51,385 bases of DNA from Opitutia bacterium (lineage in GTDB: Bacteria; Verrucomicrobiota; Verrucomicrobiia; Opitutales; UBA2995). Shown in pieces: positions 1 to 9,118 of this stretch (position 1 is its first letter; each line of letters begins with the position of its first letter). Made by a program: the position numbers and the translations under genes. The stretch is from assembly GCA_014529615.1 (NCBI GenBank), contig JAABVD010000001.1, positions 1 through 51,385 on the forward strand, given 5' to 3'. The notes beneath the pieces are model-generated. The model saw only the letters and a program-made list of their open reading frames with translations, searched no databases and had not been told where the DNA came from.

Positions 1-202
1 CATTGTCTCCACATGGCCTTTCTCCAAAGTTTGCATCGTAGGAATCCTGGCAAAATTGGTCGTTATCACTTGAAAAAACGCATTGAGTTCTAATTCCCCT
101 CCGGCGTCCCGTGGATTCAATGGCATAGCGGAACCCGCCAATACCGCAAAATAGGTCGATGAACTTGATTGGATCAGGAAGTTGGGTTGTAGCAGTGGTC
201 AT
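1..202 (-). CDS. DNA (cytosine-5-)-methyltransferase, N-terminal part cut by the window edge
   Basis: Reading the minus strand from an ATG at 200-202 gives about 67 residues that run off the left edge. The start contains IKFIDLFCGIGGFRYAIE, which is motif I (SAM-binding DLFCGIGG) of C5 cytosine methyltransferases. It is followed about 20 residues later by CVFSSDND, the motif II region with the acidic residue that contacts SAM. In this family the enzyme methylates C5 of cytosine at a specific DNA site, alone or with a restriction partner. The catalytic PC motif, target-recognition domain and any endonuclease would lie outside the window. No Shine-Dalgarno sequence is evident before this ATG. 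The family call is firm; specificity and restriction partner are unknown. Confidence 0.85.
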   Translation of the reverse strand, partial: MTTATTQLPDPIKFIDLFCGIGGFRYAIESTGRRRGIRTQCVFSSDNDQFCQDSYDANFGERPCGDN

Positions 203-712
203 TTTCAAAAAGGCTATTGAACACGTCTAACCAGAGCAATCCCAATTTTTGCCTAGTTGGCTTGGCCCCAATGAGATGATCTCTTGACCTGAAAGGGAAA
301 TCATCCGTGAAGAGAACAAGGCGTTGTACCTTAGGCCGGGTCATTCGCATTCTTTGAGAGGCTGATTGTGGCCTTCGCAACAGTGAGGATTGCCTTAAGG
401 ATAAACCCAACCAAAGAAAAATCTCTCATTAGATTTGGGCTAAATTGCGGGGCCCAGGCACTGGCCCGAGGAACGCCTCCTGTTCGAGCACAAGAAGCCC
501 GAAGAACCATCCGCATCCCAAGAACAACCCTACGTCGAGCAACTGGATAACGGATTGCTCCTGTTTTTTGAGGATCCAGATCTATGGGCTGACGACCTCG
601 AGGCAGTTTGTTAATGGGATAGCTCCTCTTGCCAATCTAACTCGTCATTTGACATCGGTCATTATTATCGTGGTAAATCGATCGAATGAAGGTGTAGTGA
701 ATGGTTCTTGTC
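203..712. other. About 510 bp without a recognisable gene
   Basis: This stretch separates the tsaC 3' end from the methyltransferase start. No tRNA, terminator or convincing gene was found. A plus-strand open frame at 444-614 has no ATG but encodes an acidic, protein-like segment ending GLLLFFEDPDLWADDLEAVC. It could be the tail of a decayed gene, but I do not recognise it. The base composition is more AT-rich than in the neighbouring genes, which fits an accessory or decayed region beside a methyltransferase. Confidence 0.4.
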
Positions 713-1641
713 CTAGGCCGAAGCCCGGTCCATGCGATCGCGAATGGCGGCGGCCAGACCATCCCCCTCCGGAACCTCCAGGTAAAGGGTGGCGTACCCT
801 TTCCGGTCGACAAACGGCCGTCGGCCGATAAGGCGAAATGATGCTCCTCGCGGCAACTGGCCGCGTTGAGAAAGACGATGGCGTCCCCTTTACCCGTTTT
901 GGGCAGGCGCCCCCGGAAGGTCCGCAGGAGGGTGTGTGGGCTGTAGTGTCGCTCCATCAGCCCGGGGGAGAGGAGCCCGCGGGCGGGATCTTCGCCGGCA
1001 ACTTCCCTAGAAAGGTGAATGGATTTCCCGAGTTTTTCCTCCAGGGATTCCAGCGCGATGGCCCCCTGGCGCAGCAGTTTCGGCTCATCCGGTTCGAGCA
1101 ACGACACGATGGTGGACTCGATGCCGCCTTCACAGGGACCTCCGTCCAAAATGTAGTCGATGGATTGGCCCAGAGCCGTCTCCACGTGTTCCGGCCTGGT
1201 TGGACTGATGTAACCGAATGGATTGGCGCTGGGTGCGGCCAAGGGGAAGGAACACCGCCGTAGCAGGGCGCGAAACAGGGGATGGGACGGCATCCTTACC
1301 GCCACCGTATCGAGGCCCGCCGTAACCGATGCCGGGATGGAGGATTTTTTTTTGAGGATGAGAGTGAGCGGTCCCGGCCAGAAGCGCTCACCAATCAGGC
1401 GATCCGGATCCGTGACGGCGGCAATGGCCTCCACTCCCTCCCAGTCCAAGACGTGGACAATGAGCGGATTCCGACGGGGCCGTCCCTTCACCGCAAAAAT
1501 TTTGGCCACGGCGGCGGGGTCGAGGGCATGGCCGGCCAAACCATAAACGGTTTCCGTCGGCACCGCCGCAATGCCACCTGCGGCGAGGTGATGGGCGAGG
1601 AGATCGAGATGTGCGGGGTCGGATTGAAGTATACGGGCCAT
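713..1641 (-). CDS. tsaC: L-threonylcarbamoyladenylate synthase (TsaC/Sua5 family), apparently frameshifted near its 3' end
   Basis: Makes threonylcarbamoyl-AMP from threonine, bicarbonate and ATP for the t6A modification of tRNAs reading ANN codons. The YrdC domain is clear (about residues 10-200): PTETVYGLAGHA near the start, KGRPRRNPLIVH, the KKK nucleotide-binding segment and APSANPFGYISPT. A Sua5-type C-terminal extension follows (SPGLMERHYSPHT onward). The frame loses family similarity after about residue 270. In another frame the expected ending, ATLYLEVPEGDGLAAAIRDR, leads to a TAG at 713-715. The simplest reading is a small deletion with frame change near 800-815, next to a GTCGAC at 806-811. 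Read literally, the original frame would run to 637. The start has GGGAGGGG about 10 bp upstream. It lies 30 bp downstream of rpsR in the same direction. Confidence 0.85.
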
Positions 1642-1671
1642 GAGGCTCGGCCCCTCCCATTGGCCAAAGCC

Positions 1672-1866
1672 CTACTTCAAGAGAAGCATGTTGCGCGCGC
1701 GTTTAATGACCTTGGTAATATGCCGTTGCTGCTTGGCCGAAAGCTTAGTTACACGCCGGGGCAATATCTTGCCGGTTTCAGTTACGTAGCGAGACAAAAT
1801 CTCGGCATCCTTGAAATCGAGATCCATCGGATTCCAGGATCGATTCGGTTTAATATCATTAGCCAT
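1672..1866 (-). CDS. rpsR: 30S ribosomal protein bS18
   Basis: A 64-residue protein with the bS18 signature: [32 protein letters not shown] and a basic [13 protein letters not shown] tail that contacts 16S rRNA in the platform of the small subunit. The frame is open upstream to 1989, but the ATG at 1864-1866 gives the normal family length, and the upstream residues do not resemble bS18. No Shine-Dalgarno sequence precedes it (the bases are CCCCCCTTTT). It stands alone, without rpsF, ssb or rplI, which often surround rpsR elsewhere, and is followed by tsaC. Confidence 0.93.
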   Translation of the reverse strand: MANDIKPNRSWNPMDLDFKDAEILSRYVTETGKILPRRVTKLSAKQQRHITKVIKRARNMLLLK

Positions 1867-2051
1867 AAAAGGGGGGTAGCAAAATTGAATCCATCTCCGA
1901 AGCAAGCCAAAAATTTGGGCATTGGGCCGCGATTGTGCCACTTTTCGGCGGACTATACCTGGCCGGGCCGACGGGTCGAGTCCGGACAAGCCTGCCTAAT
2001 ACGCTTGAAATTACCCTTTGGGGTTTCTTATTTGAGAGGCATTTCTGCCCT

Positions 2052-2126
2052 GTCCCTGTAGTTCAATGGATAGAACCGCGGTTTCCTAAACCGCTGATCT
2101 GGGTTCGATTCCCAGCGGGGGCACCA
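2052..2126 (+). tRNA. tRNA-Arg, anticodon CCT, with encoded CCA
   Basis: A full cloverleaf can be drawn. The acceptor stem is GTCCCTG (2052-2058) with CGGGGGC (2116-2122). The D stem is GTTC/GAAC. The anticodon stem is GCGGT/ACCGC around loop TTCCTAA, so the anticodon is CCT, reading AGG (Arg). The T stem is CTGGG/CCCAG around TTCGATT. The discriminator A is at 2123 and CCA at 2124-2126. It is oriented opposite to its flanking genes, rpsR and rsmD. Confidence 0.95.
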
Positions 2127-2130
2127 TCTT

Positions 2131-2157
2131 CCGGCATTGTAGCAAAGCCGATGCCGG
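2131..2157 (+). terminator. Hairpin just after tRNA-Arg (weak terminator or processing site)
   Basis: CCGGCAT at 2131-2137 pairs with ATGCCGG at 2151-2157 across a 13-nt loop, starting five bases after the tRNA CCA. No U-tract follows, so intrinsic termination is doubtful; a role in 3'-end protection or trailer processing is as likely. Confidence 0.3.
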
Positions 2158-2203
2158 GCAAACTCCAGCCGGGGCAAAAGCGGAGCATTTGGACCTGCCC
2201 GCG

Positions 2204-2384
2204 CTAACCCGCATTTCTCACAAAATTCGTAACGAGCGAACGGAGACCGAGCGCTGGCGCGGGTTTCGTGCAGATTTTCGGGTGAAGCTGGGTCGACACC
2301 CTGCAAAGACGCAAATCCAACTAAGTCCGCGTCAGAGCCGGTATTCCGGAGCGTAGTAGAAAATTTGTGAGAAATGCGGGCTAA
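2204..2384. repeat. Palindrome-ended dispersed repeat, copy A (181 bp, MITE-like)
   Basis: The left end CTAACCCGCATTTCTCACAA is the near-perfect inverse of the right end TTGTGAGAAATGCGGGCTAA, giving terminal inverted repeats of about 20-23 bp. The interior matches, in reverse orientation, the repeats at 9119-9265 and 23501-23607. A shared core reads TTTGCAGGGTGTCGACCC. No transposase is encoded. The terminal repeats and small size suggest a non-autonomous mobile element or a repeat-derived structured RNA. Small open frames through it, with a C-x-x-C from the terminal repeat, are judged incidental. Confidence 0.7.
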
Positions 2385-2438
2385 AGGCCGCTCTCGACCA
2401 AGCGGGTTATCCGTTCGAAGGCCTCTACGAGCCCTGAT

Positions 2439-3002
2439 TTATCGAGCCTGTTTCCAAATCGTAAGGGAGGGTGATCGAGGCCTTTTCTTGCCCAGCCGCT
2501 TAACCCTTTCAAACCCCGGCAGGCAGATTTTCATATCGGCCGGCTGTTCCAGGACGATGCATCCAAGCGGGGAAAGCAAATTACCCATCAATGCGAATAA
2601 GGGTTCCGCCCAATCGTCCCATTTGTCGTAGGGAGGATCGCAAAAAATCAGGTCGAAAGGACTGCTCTCGGAAGGATGCCATTTAAAAACGTCGCGTTGA
2701 ACGACGAGGATTCCGGATGGGGAAGTTCCGGCCGATTTTCCGACGCGCTCGATATTGGCTTTGAGATACGGAATCAAGGACCGGTTCTTTTCCACGAAAA
2801 CGCCCCCCCGGCTACCGCGACTCCATGCTTCCAAACCATACGATCCGGTACCGGCGAAGAGGTCGAGAAAGCGCATTTGGGGGGGCAATTCCCCCAGTGA
2901 GGAGAAGAGCGCTTCCCGCGAACTGTCGGTGGCTGGCCGGATTTGGTTGTCCCTGGGAGCATCCAATTTTATTCCCCTCGCCTTTCCACCGGTGATCCTC
3001 AT
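2439..3002 (-). CDS. rsmD: 16S rRNA (guanine(966)-N(2))-methyltransferase RsmD
   Basis: A 187-residue SAM-dependent methyltransferase that modifies G966 of 16S rRNA. It begins MRITGGKARGIKLDAP, the typical RsmD opening, followed by RPATDSSREALFSSLG. The SAM-binding loop is FLDLFAGTGSYGLEAWSRG (about residues 45-63), and the catalytic motif is IFCDPPYD (DPPY, about residue 120). Length and motif order match the family and the gene looks intact. A good TATAAT -10 lies only about 17 bp upstream, so the leader is very short and has no obvious Shine-Dalgarno sequence. Confidence 0.94.
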   Translation of the reverse strand: MRITGGKARGIKLDAPRDNQIRPATDSSREALFSSLGELPPQMRFLDLFAGTGSYGLEAWSRGSRGGVFVEKNRSLIPYLKANIERVGKSAGTSPSGILVVQRDVFKWHPSESSPFDLIFCDPPYDKWDDWAEPLFALMGNLLSPLGCIVLEQPADMKICLPGFERVKRLGKKRPRSPSLTIWKQAR

Positions 3003-3018
3003 TGAGTCATCGCATTAA

Positions 3019-3045
3019 ATTATACCTAAAGGTTCCCTGGGCCAA
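3019..3045 (-). promoter_or_regulatory. Probable promoter of rsmD
   Basis: On the minus strand TTGGCC (3040-3045) is followed after 15 bp by a perfect TATAAT (3019-3024). The -35 match is partial and the spacer is short, but the -10 is consensus. It would start RNA about 10 nt before the rsmD ATG. Confidence 0.5.
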
Positions 3046-3194
3046 CGACATATCCTTCCTGCCATAATTTTTTGGGAGATATCATAAAAAATTTGAACGA
3101 AATGGAAGGTTTCCCGTCATACCTTACATAGCCAATAGGCAATTTTGGAGTAAAGTTCATAGTTTCAGTCTAGTTTGTAGTTTGTTAAGCAAGG

Positions 3195-3227
3195 GAAGCT
3201 CCGCGAAAGCGGAGCTTCTTTGTTTTT
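3195..3227 (+). terminator. Strong rho-independent terminator upstream of rsmE
   Basis: GAAGCTCCGC (3195-3204) and GCGGAGCTTC (3209-3218) form a 10-bp perfect stem around a GAAA tetraloop, followed by TTTGTTTTT. It points along plus, but no plus-strand protein gene lies between the rsmD start and this site. It therefore ends either an unannotated short RNA from 3020-3194 or a leader of rsmE (attenuator). The rest of 3003-3304 is AT-rich and contains no other recognisable element. Confidence 0.85.
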
Positions 3228-3304
3228 GGTGAAATCAGGTTTTGGCGGAGAATCGGGCTGAGGCGGGGCTGGACAACGGGATCGAAAGAAAGCCAAGGTA
3301 AGGC

Positions 3305-4045
3305 ATGCCCCGTTTCCGTTCCTATTGCCCTTCCCTGGCCGTGGAGGGGGAAATCTTCCAGTTGGATGCTTTTGAATCGCGCCATCTGGTGGCCACCAAC
3401 CGCGCCCGGGCAGGGGATGAGGTTATCGCCTTCGACGGAAAGGGCTTGGAATGTACCTGCCGGATTGTGGAGGCCGACCGCCGGAATTCCCGCCTGAGAA
3501 AACTGACTTGCGGCAAGCTGGTCCGGATGGGGACAAAAATCACCCTGGCCCAAGCGGTGACCAAGGGAAAGACCATGGACTCCATCGTGCGACGGGCCAC
3601 GGAGCTGGGAGTCTTCAGGATTCAGCCCCTCATATCGCAGAGGATTCAGGTTCGGTTGAATAACCTCCCCCGAAAATCGGACAAATGGAAGCAGCAGTGT
3701 ATCGAGGCCTGCAAGCAAAGCGGAAATGGATGGATCCCACAACTGTCCGCCCCGGTTCCCTTGCAACATTTCCTCGTATCCCTCGATTTTGATTTGACCC
3801 TATTGGCTAGTCTGCGGGGAAGGATTACCCCATGGCAAAACCTCGATCCCGGCCCGGCCACCTGCGCATTGATCATCGGCCCCGAGGGAGATTTTTCCAC
3901 CGAGGAGTACAAACTTCTCCGGAACAGCGGAGCCGTGGGAGTTTCCCTGGGGCGTCACGTCCTTCGCTCTGAAACCGCGGCCGTTTCCGCCCTTGCTCTG
4001 GCCAACCAATTCTTGGGCTACCAGACCAAAAGCCCGCCCGCGTAG
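3305..4045 (+). CDS. rsmE: 16S rRNA (uracil(1498)-N(3))-methyltransferase RsmE
   Basis: A 246-residue SPOUT-class methyltransferase that methylates U1498 of 16S rRNA. The N-terminal PUA-like part (about 1-75) includes SRHLVATNRARAGDE. The SPOUT domain carries the family's C-terminal knot motifs: IIGPEGDFSTEE and VSLGRHVLRSETA, which bind SAM. KATELG-like RRATELGVFRIQPL and the EQ-like IEACKQSG segment are also recognisable. Its last 28 bp overlap the 3' end of the convergent FabH-fusion gene. A strong terminator lies 78 bp upstream of the ATG. Confidence 0.93.
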   Translation: MPRFRSYCPSLAVEGEIFQLDAFESRHLVATNRARAGDEVIAFDGKGLECTCRIVEADRRNSRLRKLTCGKLVRMGTKITLAQAVTKGKTMDSIVRRATELGVFRIQPLISQRIQVRLNNLPRKSDKWKQQCIEACKQSGNGWIPQLSAPVPLQHFLVSLDFDLTLLASLRGRITPWQNLDPGPATCALIIGPEGDFSTEEYKLLRNSGAVGVSLGRHVLRSETAAVSALALANQFLGYQTKSPPA

Positions 4046-5607
4046 GTGAGGCCCGCTCCCACGGAACAAAAGATGATTTTATCCCCTTTCCGGAAGATCC
4101 CCTCTTCGGCGGCCCACCCCAATGCCATGGAAACCGAGGCGGCGGATGTATTGCCATATTTTCCGATGGTTACGACGAAACGTTCGTAGGGGATCCCCAC
4201 CCTTTTCGAAACCGCCCGTAAAATACGCTCGTTGGCCTGATGTGGAACAACCCAGGACACATCGTCTATGGTGAGGTTCTCCCGTTGCAATGTCTGTTCG
4301 ATCATATCGGCAAAAGCGACCACGGCATACTTGAAAACGGCGGAACCGTTCATGCTGAGGTAGAAGTCCGACACATCGCAACCTGAATGGGCTATGGGTT
4401 TTTTGGCCCCGCCGCCCACTCGTTGAATGGCCTCATATTGGGTAGCGTCGCCACTAAGGCCCATGCGATGAAGCCGGGTCCCGCCGGGGCTGTCGGTCAG
4501 AATAGCGGCGCCGGCGCCATCGCCAAAGAGGAAGGCGGTGCTGTAATCCTCGTAATTGGTAATGCGGGATAACAATTCGGCCGTTACGACCAGGAGATTT
4601 TGGGCGCTGCCCGATAATATGAAGGTGCGGCCGATTTCCAAGGCGTAAAGCCACCCGGAACAAGCCGCGTTCAAGTCGAAAGCCAAGGCGTGAGGTACGC
4701 CCAAATGCTTGGCCAAGGCGCTGGCGGCGCTGGGAACAGGTTGATCCGGAATAATAGTGGCCAGAATAATTCCATCGATTTTGGAAACGTCCATGCCGGC
4801 CATGGCCAGGGCATGCTCGCTCGCCCGCGAGGCGTAGGTAGTAACGCCTTCCTCCTCTGCCGCGACATATCGGGACGAAATCCCCGTGGTTTTTACGACC
4901 TCGTCAGCCGACTTATCGGGAAATCTCTTCAGGATTTCCTCATTGGTCCGAACGCGCCCGGGAACGGCATAACCGAAACCGGCAACACATACGGTCTGTC
5001 GACTGGTGTCGGAAACGGGCGCCCCGGTGACATCGGCTTTAGGCAATGACTGGGGATGGCTATTCAAGTAGGCTTGCACGTCATCCCCGGAGACGCGCCC
5101 TCCCGGTCCGGTTGGATCAATTGCGGTAAGCTCTGAGGAGTCGAGGCCCGCTTCACGCGCGAGGCGCAGGGCCTTGGGGGTCCATTTGATACTTGTCCCA
5201 CCCACGGCCGGCTTCAGGACAGGTCGAGGTGGGGGGGATGGAGCCGGGGATGTTATCGGCCTGACCGGGGCGGGTACGGTTGCCCTCATCCCTGTCCAGG
5301 CTTGAGAGGTTGGCGCCCGGCGAACTTCTCCCTTGATCTCCAGATGCTTTTGCGTCTCATCGGCCGTCTCGATCTCAAAAAACGGGGCATTGGCATCTAC
5401 GATATCTCCGGCTCGCACCAGAATATTTTTTATGACCCCGTCGCAGGGAGCCTCATAGTCGAAAGCTGATTTGTCGCTTTCGAATTCCGCACAGGTTTGC
5501 CCTTTGGCGACCATGTCGCCCGCTTCCACGTGAAGATCGATCACGGTGAGTTCATGAACAGTCGCTCCCATGGAGGGGACGGGTATCAGGGCCAAAAATT
5601 TCTCCAT
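4018..5607 (-). CDS. Lipoyl domain - E3-binding domain - 3-oxoacyl-ACP synthase III (FabH) fusion
   Basis: A 529-residue protein with three parts. Residues 1-82 form a lipoyl domain with the target lysine K46 in EFESDKSAF (an E-x-D-K-A type site, not the biotin A-M-K-M). Residues about 141-181 form a peripheral-subunit-binding domain (TPKALRLAREAGLD, TGPGGRVSGDDV), reached through a Pro/Ala linker. Residues about 203-529 form a complete FabH with the catalytic triad C316 (LNAACSGWL), H456 (VPHQANERI) and N486 (GKYGNTSAA). In dehydrogenase complexes the first two domains belong to E2, which passes an acyl group from lipoate to CoA. Here KAS III, which condenses an acyl primer with malonyl-ACP, replaces the E2 acyltransferase. 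I infer direct acyl channelling into fatty-acid initiation. It follows pyrG-kdsA on the same strand, 18 bp after kdsA. No E1 or E3 gene is in the window. Confidence 0.9.
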   Translation of the reverse strand: MEKFLALIPVPSMGATVHELTVIDLHVEAGDMVAKGQTCAEFESDKSAFDYEAPCDGVIKNILVRAGDIVDANAPFFEIETADETQKHLEIKGEVRRAPTSQAWTGMRATVPAPVRPITSPAPSPPPRPVLKPAVGGTSIKWTPKALRLAREAGLDSSELTAIDPTGPGGRVSGDDVQAYLNSHPQSLPKADVTGAPVSDTSRQTVCVAGFGYAVPGRVRTNEEILKRFPDKSADEVVKTTGISSRYVAAEEEGVTTYASRASEHALAMAGMDVSKIDGIILATIIPDQPVPSAASALAKHLGVPHALAFDLNAACSGWLYALEIGRTFILSGSAQNLLVVTAELLSRITNYEDYSTAFLFGDGAGAAILTDSPGGTRLHRMGLSGDATQYEAIQRVGGGAKKPIAHSGCDVSDFYLSMNGSAVFKYAVVAFADMIEQTLQRENLTIDDVSWVVPHQANERILRAVSKRVGIPYERFVVTIGKYGNTSAASVSMALGWAAEEGIFRKGDKIIFCSVGAGLTYAGGLLVW

Positions 5608-5625
5608 TGTTCTGAAAAACAGGAA

Positions 5626-6391
5626 TTATTTCTCAGCGGCCAAGGATTTGGATAGACGCCAGACTTGCAAGAAAGATTCCACCACCCCGGGCAAGTCCGA
5701 TAAAGGCACCATGCTGGGCCCATCGGATACGGCGCGTTCCGGGGCGGCATGGGTCTCGAGAAATATTCCATTCACGCTGTCCGTCGCTCTGACCAGGGCC
5801 GGCGCTGGGCAACTGAACGCTATGGGTGGCATCAAAGATAACCGGATGGCCCGTTTGCCGCATAATGGAAAATCCACGCATGTCCACCACCAGATTGTGG
5901 TAACCAAAGGTCGAACCCCTCTCGGTAAGCCAAACTTCCGCCGCTTTTCCATGCTGCAGCTTGGCCACCACGTGGACCATGTCGGATGGAGAGGTGAATG
6001 GGCCCTTCTTGACATTGACCGCGTTCCCGCTTTTTGCCGCGGCCAGAAGCATGTCGGTTTGTCGGCATAAAAGGGCGGGAATCTGCAACACGTCTGCCAC
6101 TTCGGACACGGCCGTTACCTGGTGGGGTTCATGGAAATCGGTCAGGACCGGAAACCCGTAGGAGGTTTTGATTCGGGCCAGAATTGCCAGCCCCTCCTCC
6201 AGGCCCGTGCCGCGCCCTCCCCCAATGGAGGTGCGATTTGCCTTATCGAAAGATCCTTTGAAAACGATGTTCAAGTCCGGCCATGTTTGAGCGAGTTCCG
6301 CCAACCTCTCGGCCACGGGACGGCAAGTCCCCATCGATTCCAGGGAACAGGGCCCGGCTACCAACAGCATTTTTTGCGGATCATAGAGCAT
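5626..6391 (-). CDS. kdsA: 3-deoxy-8-phosphooctulonate synthase (KDO-8-P synthase), apparent internal deletion and frameshift
   Basis: Condenses phosphoenolpyruvate with arabinose 5-phosphate for KDO of lipopolysaccharide. Family landmarks are [52 protein letters not shown] and [14 protein letters not shown]. After that point the frame is lost. The ending continues in another frame ([25 protein letters not shown]) to a TAA region at 5626. About 10-12 residues expected between VQLP and LVRA are missing, so a deletion of roughly 30-35 bp with frame change near 5795-5815 is the simplest explanation. Read literally, the first frame would stop at 5633. Its ATG directly follows the pyrG stop (TAAATG), so the two are translationally linked. 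KDO synthesis needs CTP at the next step, which suits the pairing. Confidence 0.88.
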
Positions 6392-8107
<1,716 letters not shown>

Positions 8108-8197
8108 TCAAAGCGGTGCAAGGGAGGATTTTCCGGGCCCACCTCCTCAAAAATTCAGGTTGACCCCCTTTATTATGGCTTTTCCCCTCTAGGCCCT

Positions 8198-9112
8198 ATG
8201 AATAATCCTGTTTTAATCGTAGGTTCAGTTGCCTTCGACACGATTATAACGCCGTTCTCCACCGGGAAACACATTTTGGGGGGCTCAGCTTCCTACGCTT
8301 GCCTGGCCTGCAGTTACTTTACCGTCCCCCAAATGGTCAGCGTGGTGGGAAACGACTTTGATCCAGCCTATCTGCAGCGGTTTAAAAAACGGGGGATCGA
8401 CCTGGAAGGGCTGCAGATCGACCAAACCGGAAAATCCTTTTCCTGGACGGGAGAATACAATGAAGGGTTCCGAAGCCGCAAGACAACGGATACCCAGGTC
8501 AACGTATTTGAATCTTTCCAGCCCGCCATTCCAGCCGCCTATAAAAAGAGCCAATACGTCATGCTGGGCAATATCGCCCCGGAACTGCAAAGCCACGTCC
8601 TGGACCAGATGGAGGGGAATCCGTTTGTCCTTGCCAATACCATCGACCTCTGGATCAACCTTAAAAAACGCCCTTTACTCGACCTTATCAAACGCCTGTC
8701 CCTCCTTGTCCTTAACGAAGAGGAAGTCGTCCAACTGACGGGTGTCCAAAACGTTATCCAAGCGGGCCGGACACTCCTTGATATGGGCCCTGAGATGGCC
8801 ATTGTGACGCGAGGGGAGGCCGGGGCCTATTTGTTCTATCCGGAGGGGATCTTCGCGGTACCCGCCTACCAGGTGGTCGAGCTGCGGGATCCCACCGGGG
8901 CGGGGGATTCCTTTGCCGGATCATTTATCGGCTTTCTCGCCTCGGTTGAACGGACGGACCTGGACAGTTTGAAAAAAGCTCTTTTTTACGCCACGGCAAC
9001 GGCCAGCCTGACGGTGGAAGCCTTCAGTTGCGACCGTTTGGAAACGGTTGGAAGGGAAGCCATAGAAAGCCGGGTCGAGGAGTTGCTCAGCATCACCCAA
9101 CTGGAGGGATGA
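8198..9112 (+). CDS. PfkB/ribokinase-family sugar kinase
   Basis: A 304-residue kinase of the PfkB superfamily, which phosphorylates a sugar, nucleoside or related alcohol. It shows the N-terminal glycine pair region (ILGGSASYACLACSYF, about 26-41), the NEEE motif (173-176) and the PfkB signature DPTGAGDSFAGSF (231-243), whose D237 is the catalytic base and whose GAGD forms the anion hole. The frame is open far upstream, antisense to pyrG, but similarity begins at MNNPVLIVGSVAFDT, so the ATG at 8198-8200 is chosen. The substrate cannot be told. It is divergent from pyrG and followed within 7 bp by a repeat-derived hairpin. Confidence 0.88.
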   Translation: MNNPVLIVGSVAFDTIITPFSTGKHILGGSASYACLACSYFTVPQMVSVVGNDFDPAYLQRFKKRGIDLEGLQIDQTGKSFSWTGEYNEGFRSRKTTDTQVNVFESFQPAIPAAYKKSQYVMLGNIAPELQSHVLDQMEGNPFVLANTIDLWINLKKRPLLDLIKRLSLLVLNEEEVVQLTGVQNVIQAGRTLLDMGPEMAIVTRGEAGAYLFYPEGIFAVPAYQVVELRDPTGAGDSFAGSFIGFLASVERTDLDSLKKALFYATATASLTVEAFSCDRLETVGREAIESRVEELLSITQLEG

Positions 9113-9118
9113 GGAGAC

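Noticed and set aside
2028-2306. Small minus-strand open frame with a Cys-x-x-Cys, similar to one at 23505-23690
   Set aside because: The similarity comes entirely from the dispersed repeat (core and terminal repeat); the flanks differ and no start signal is shared.
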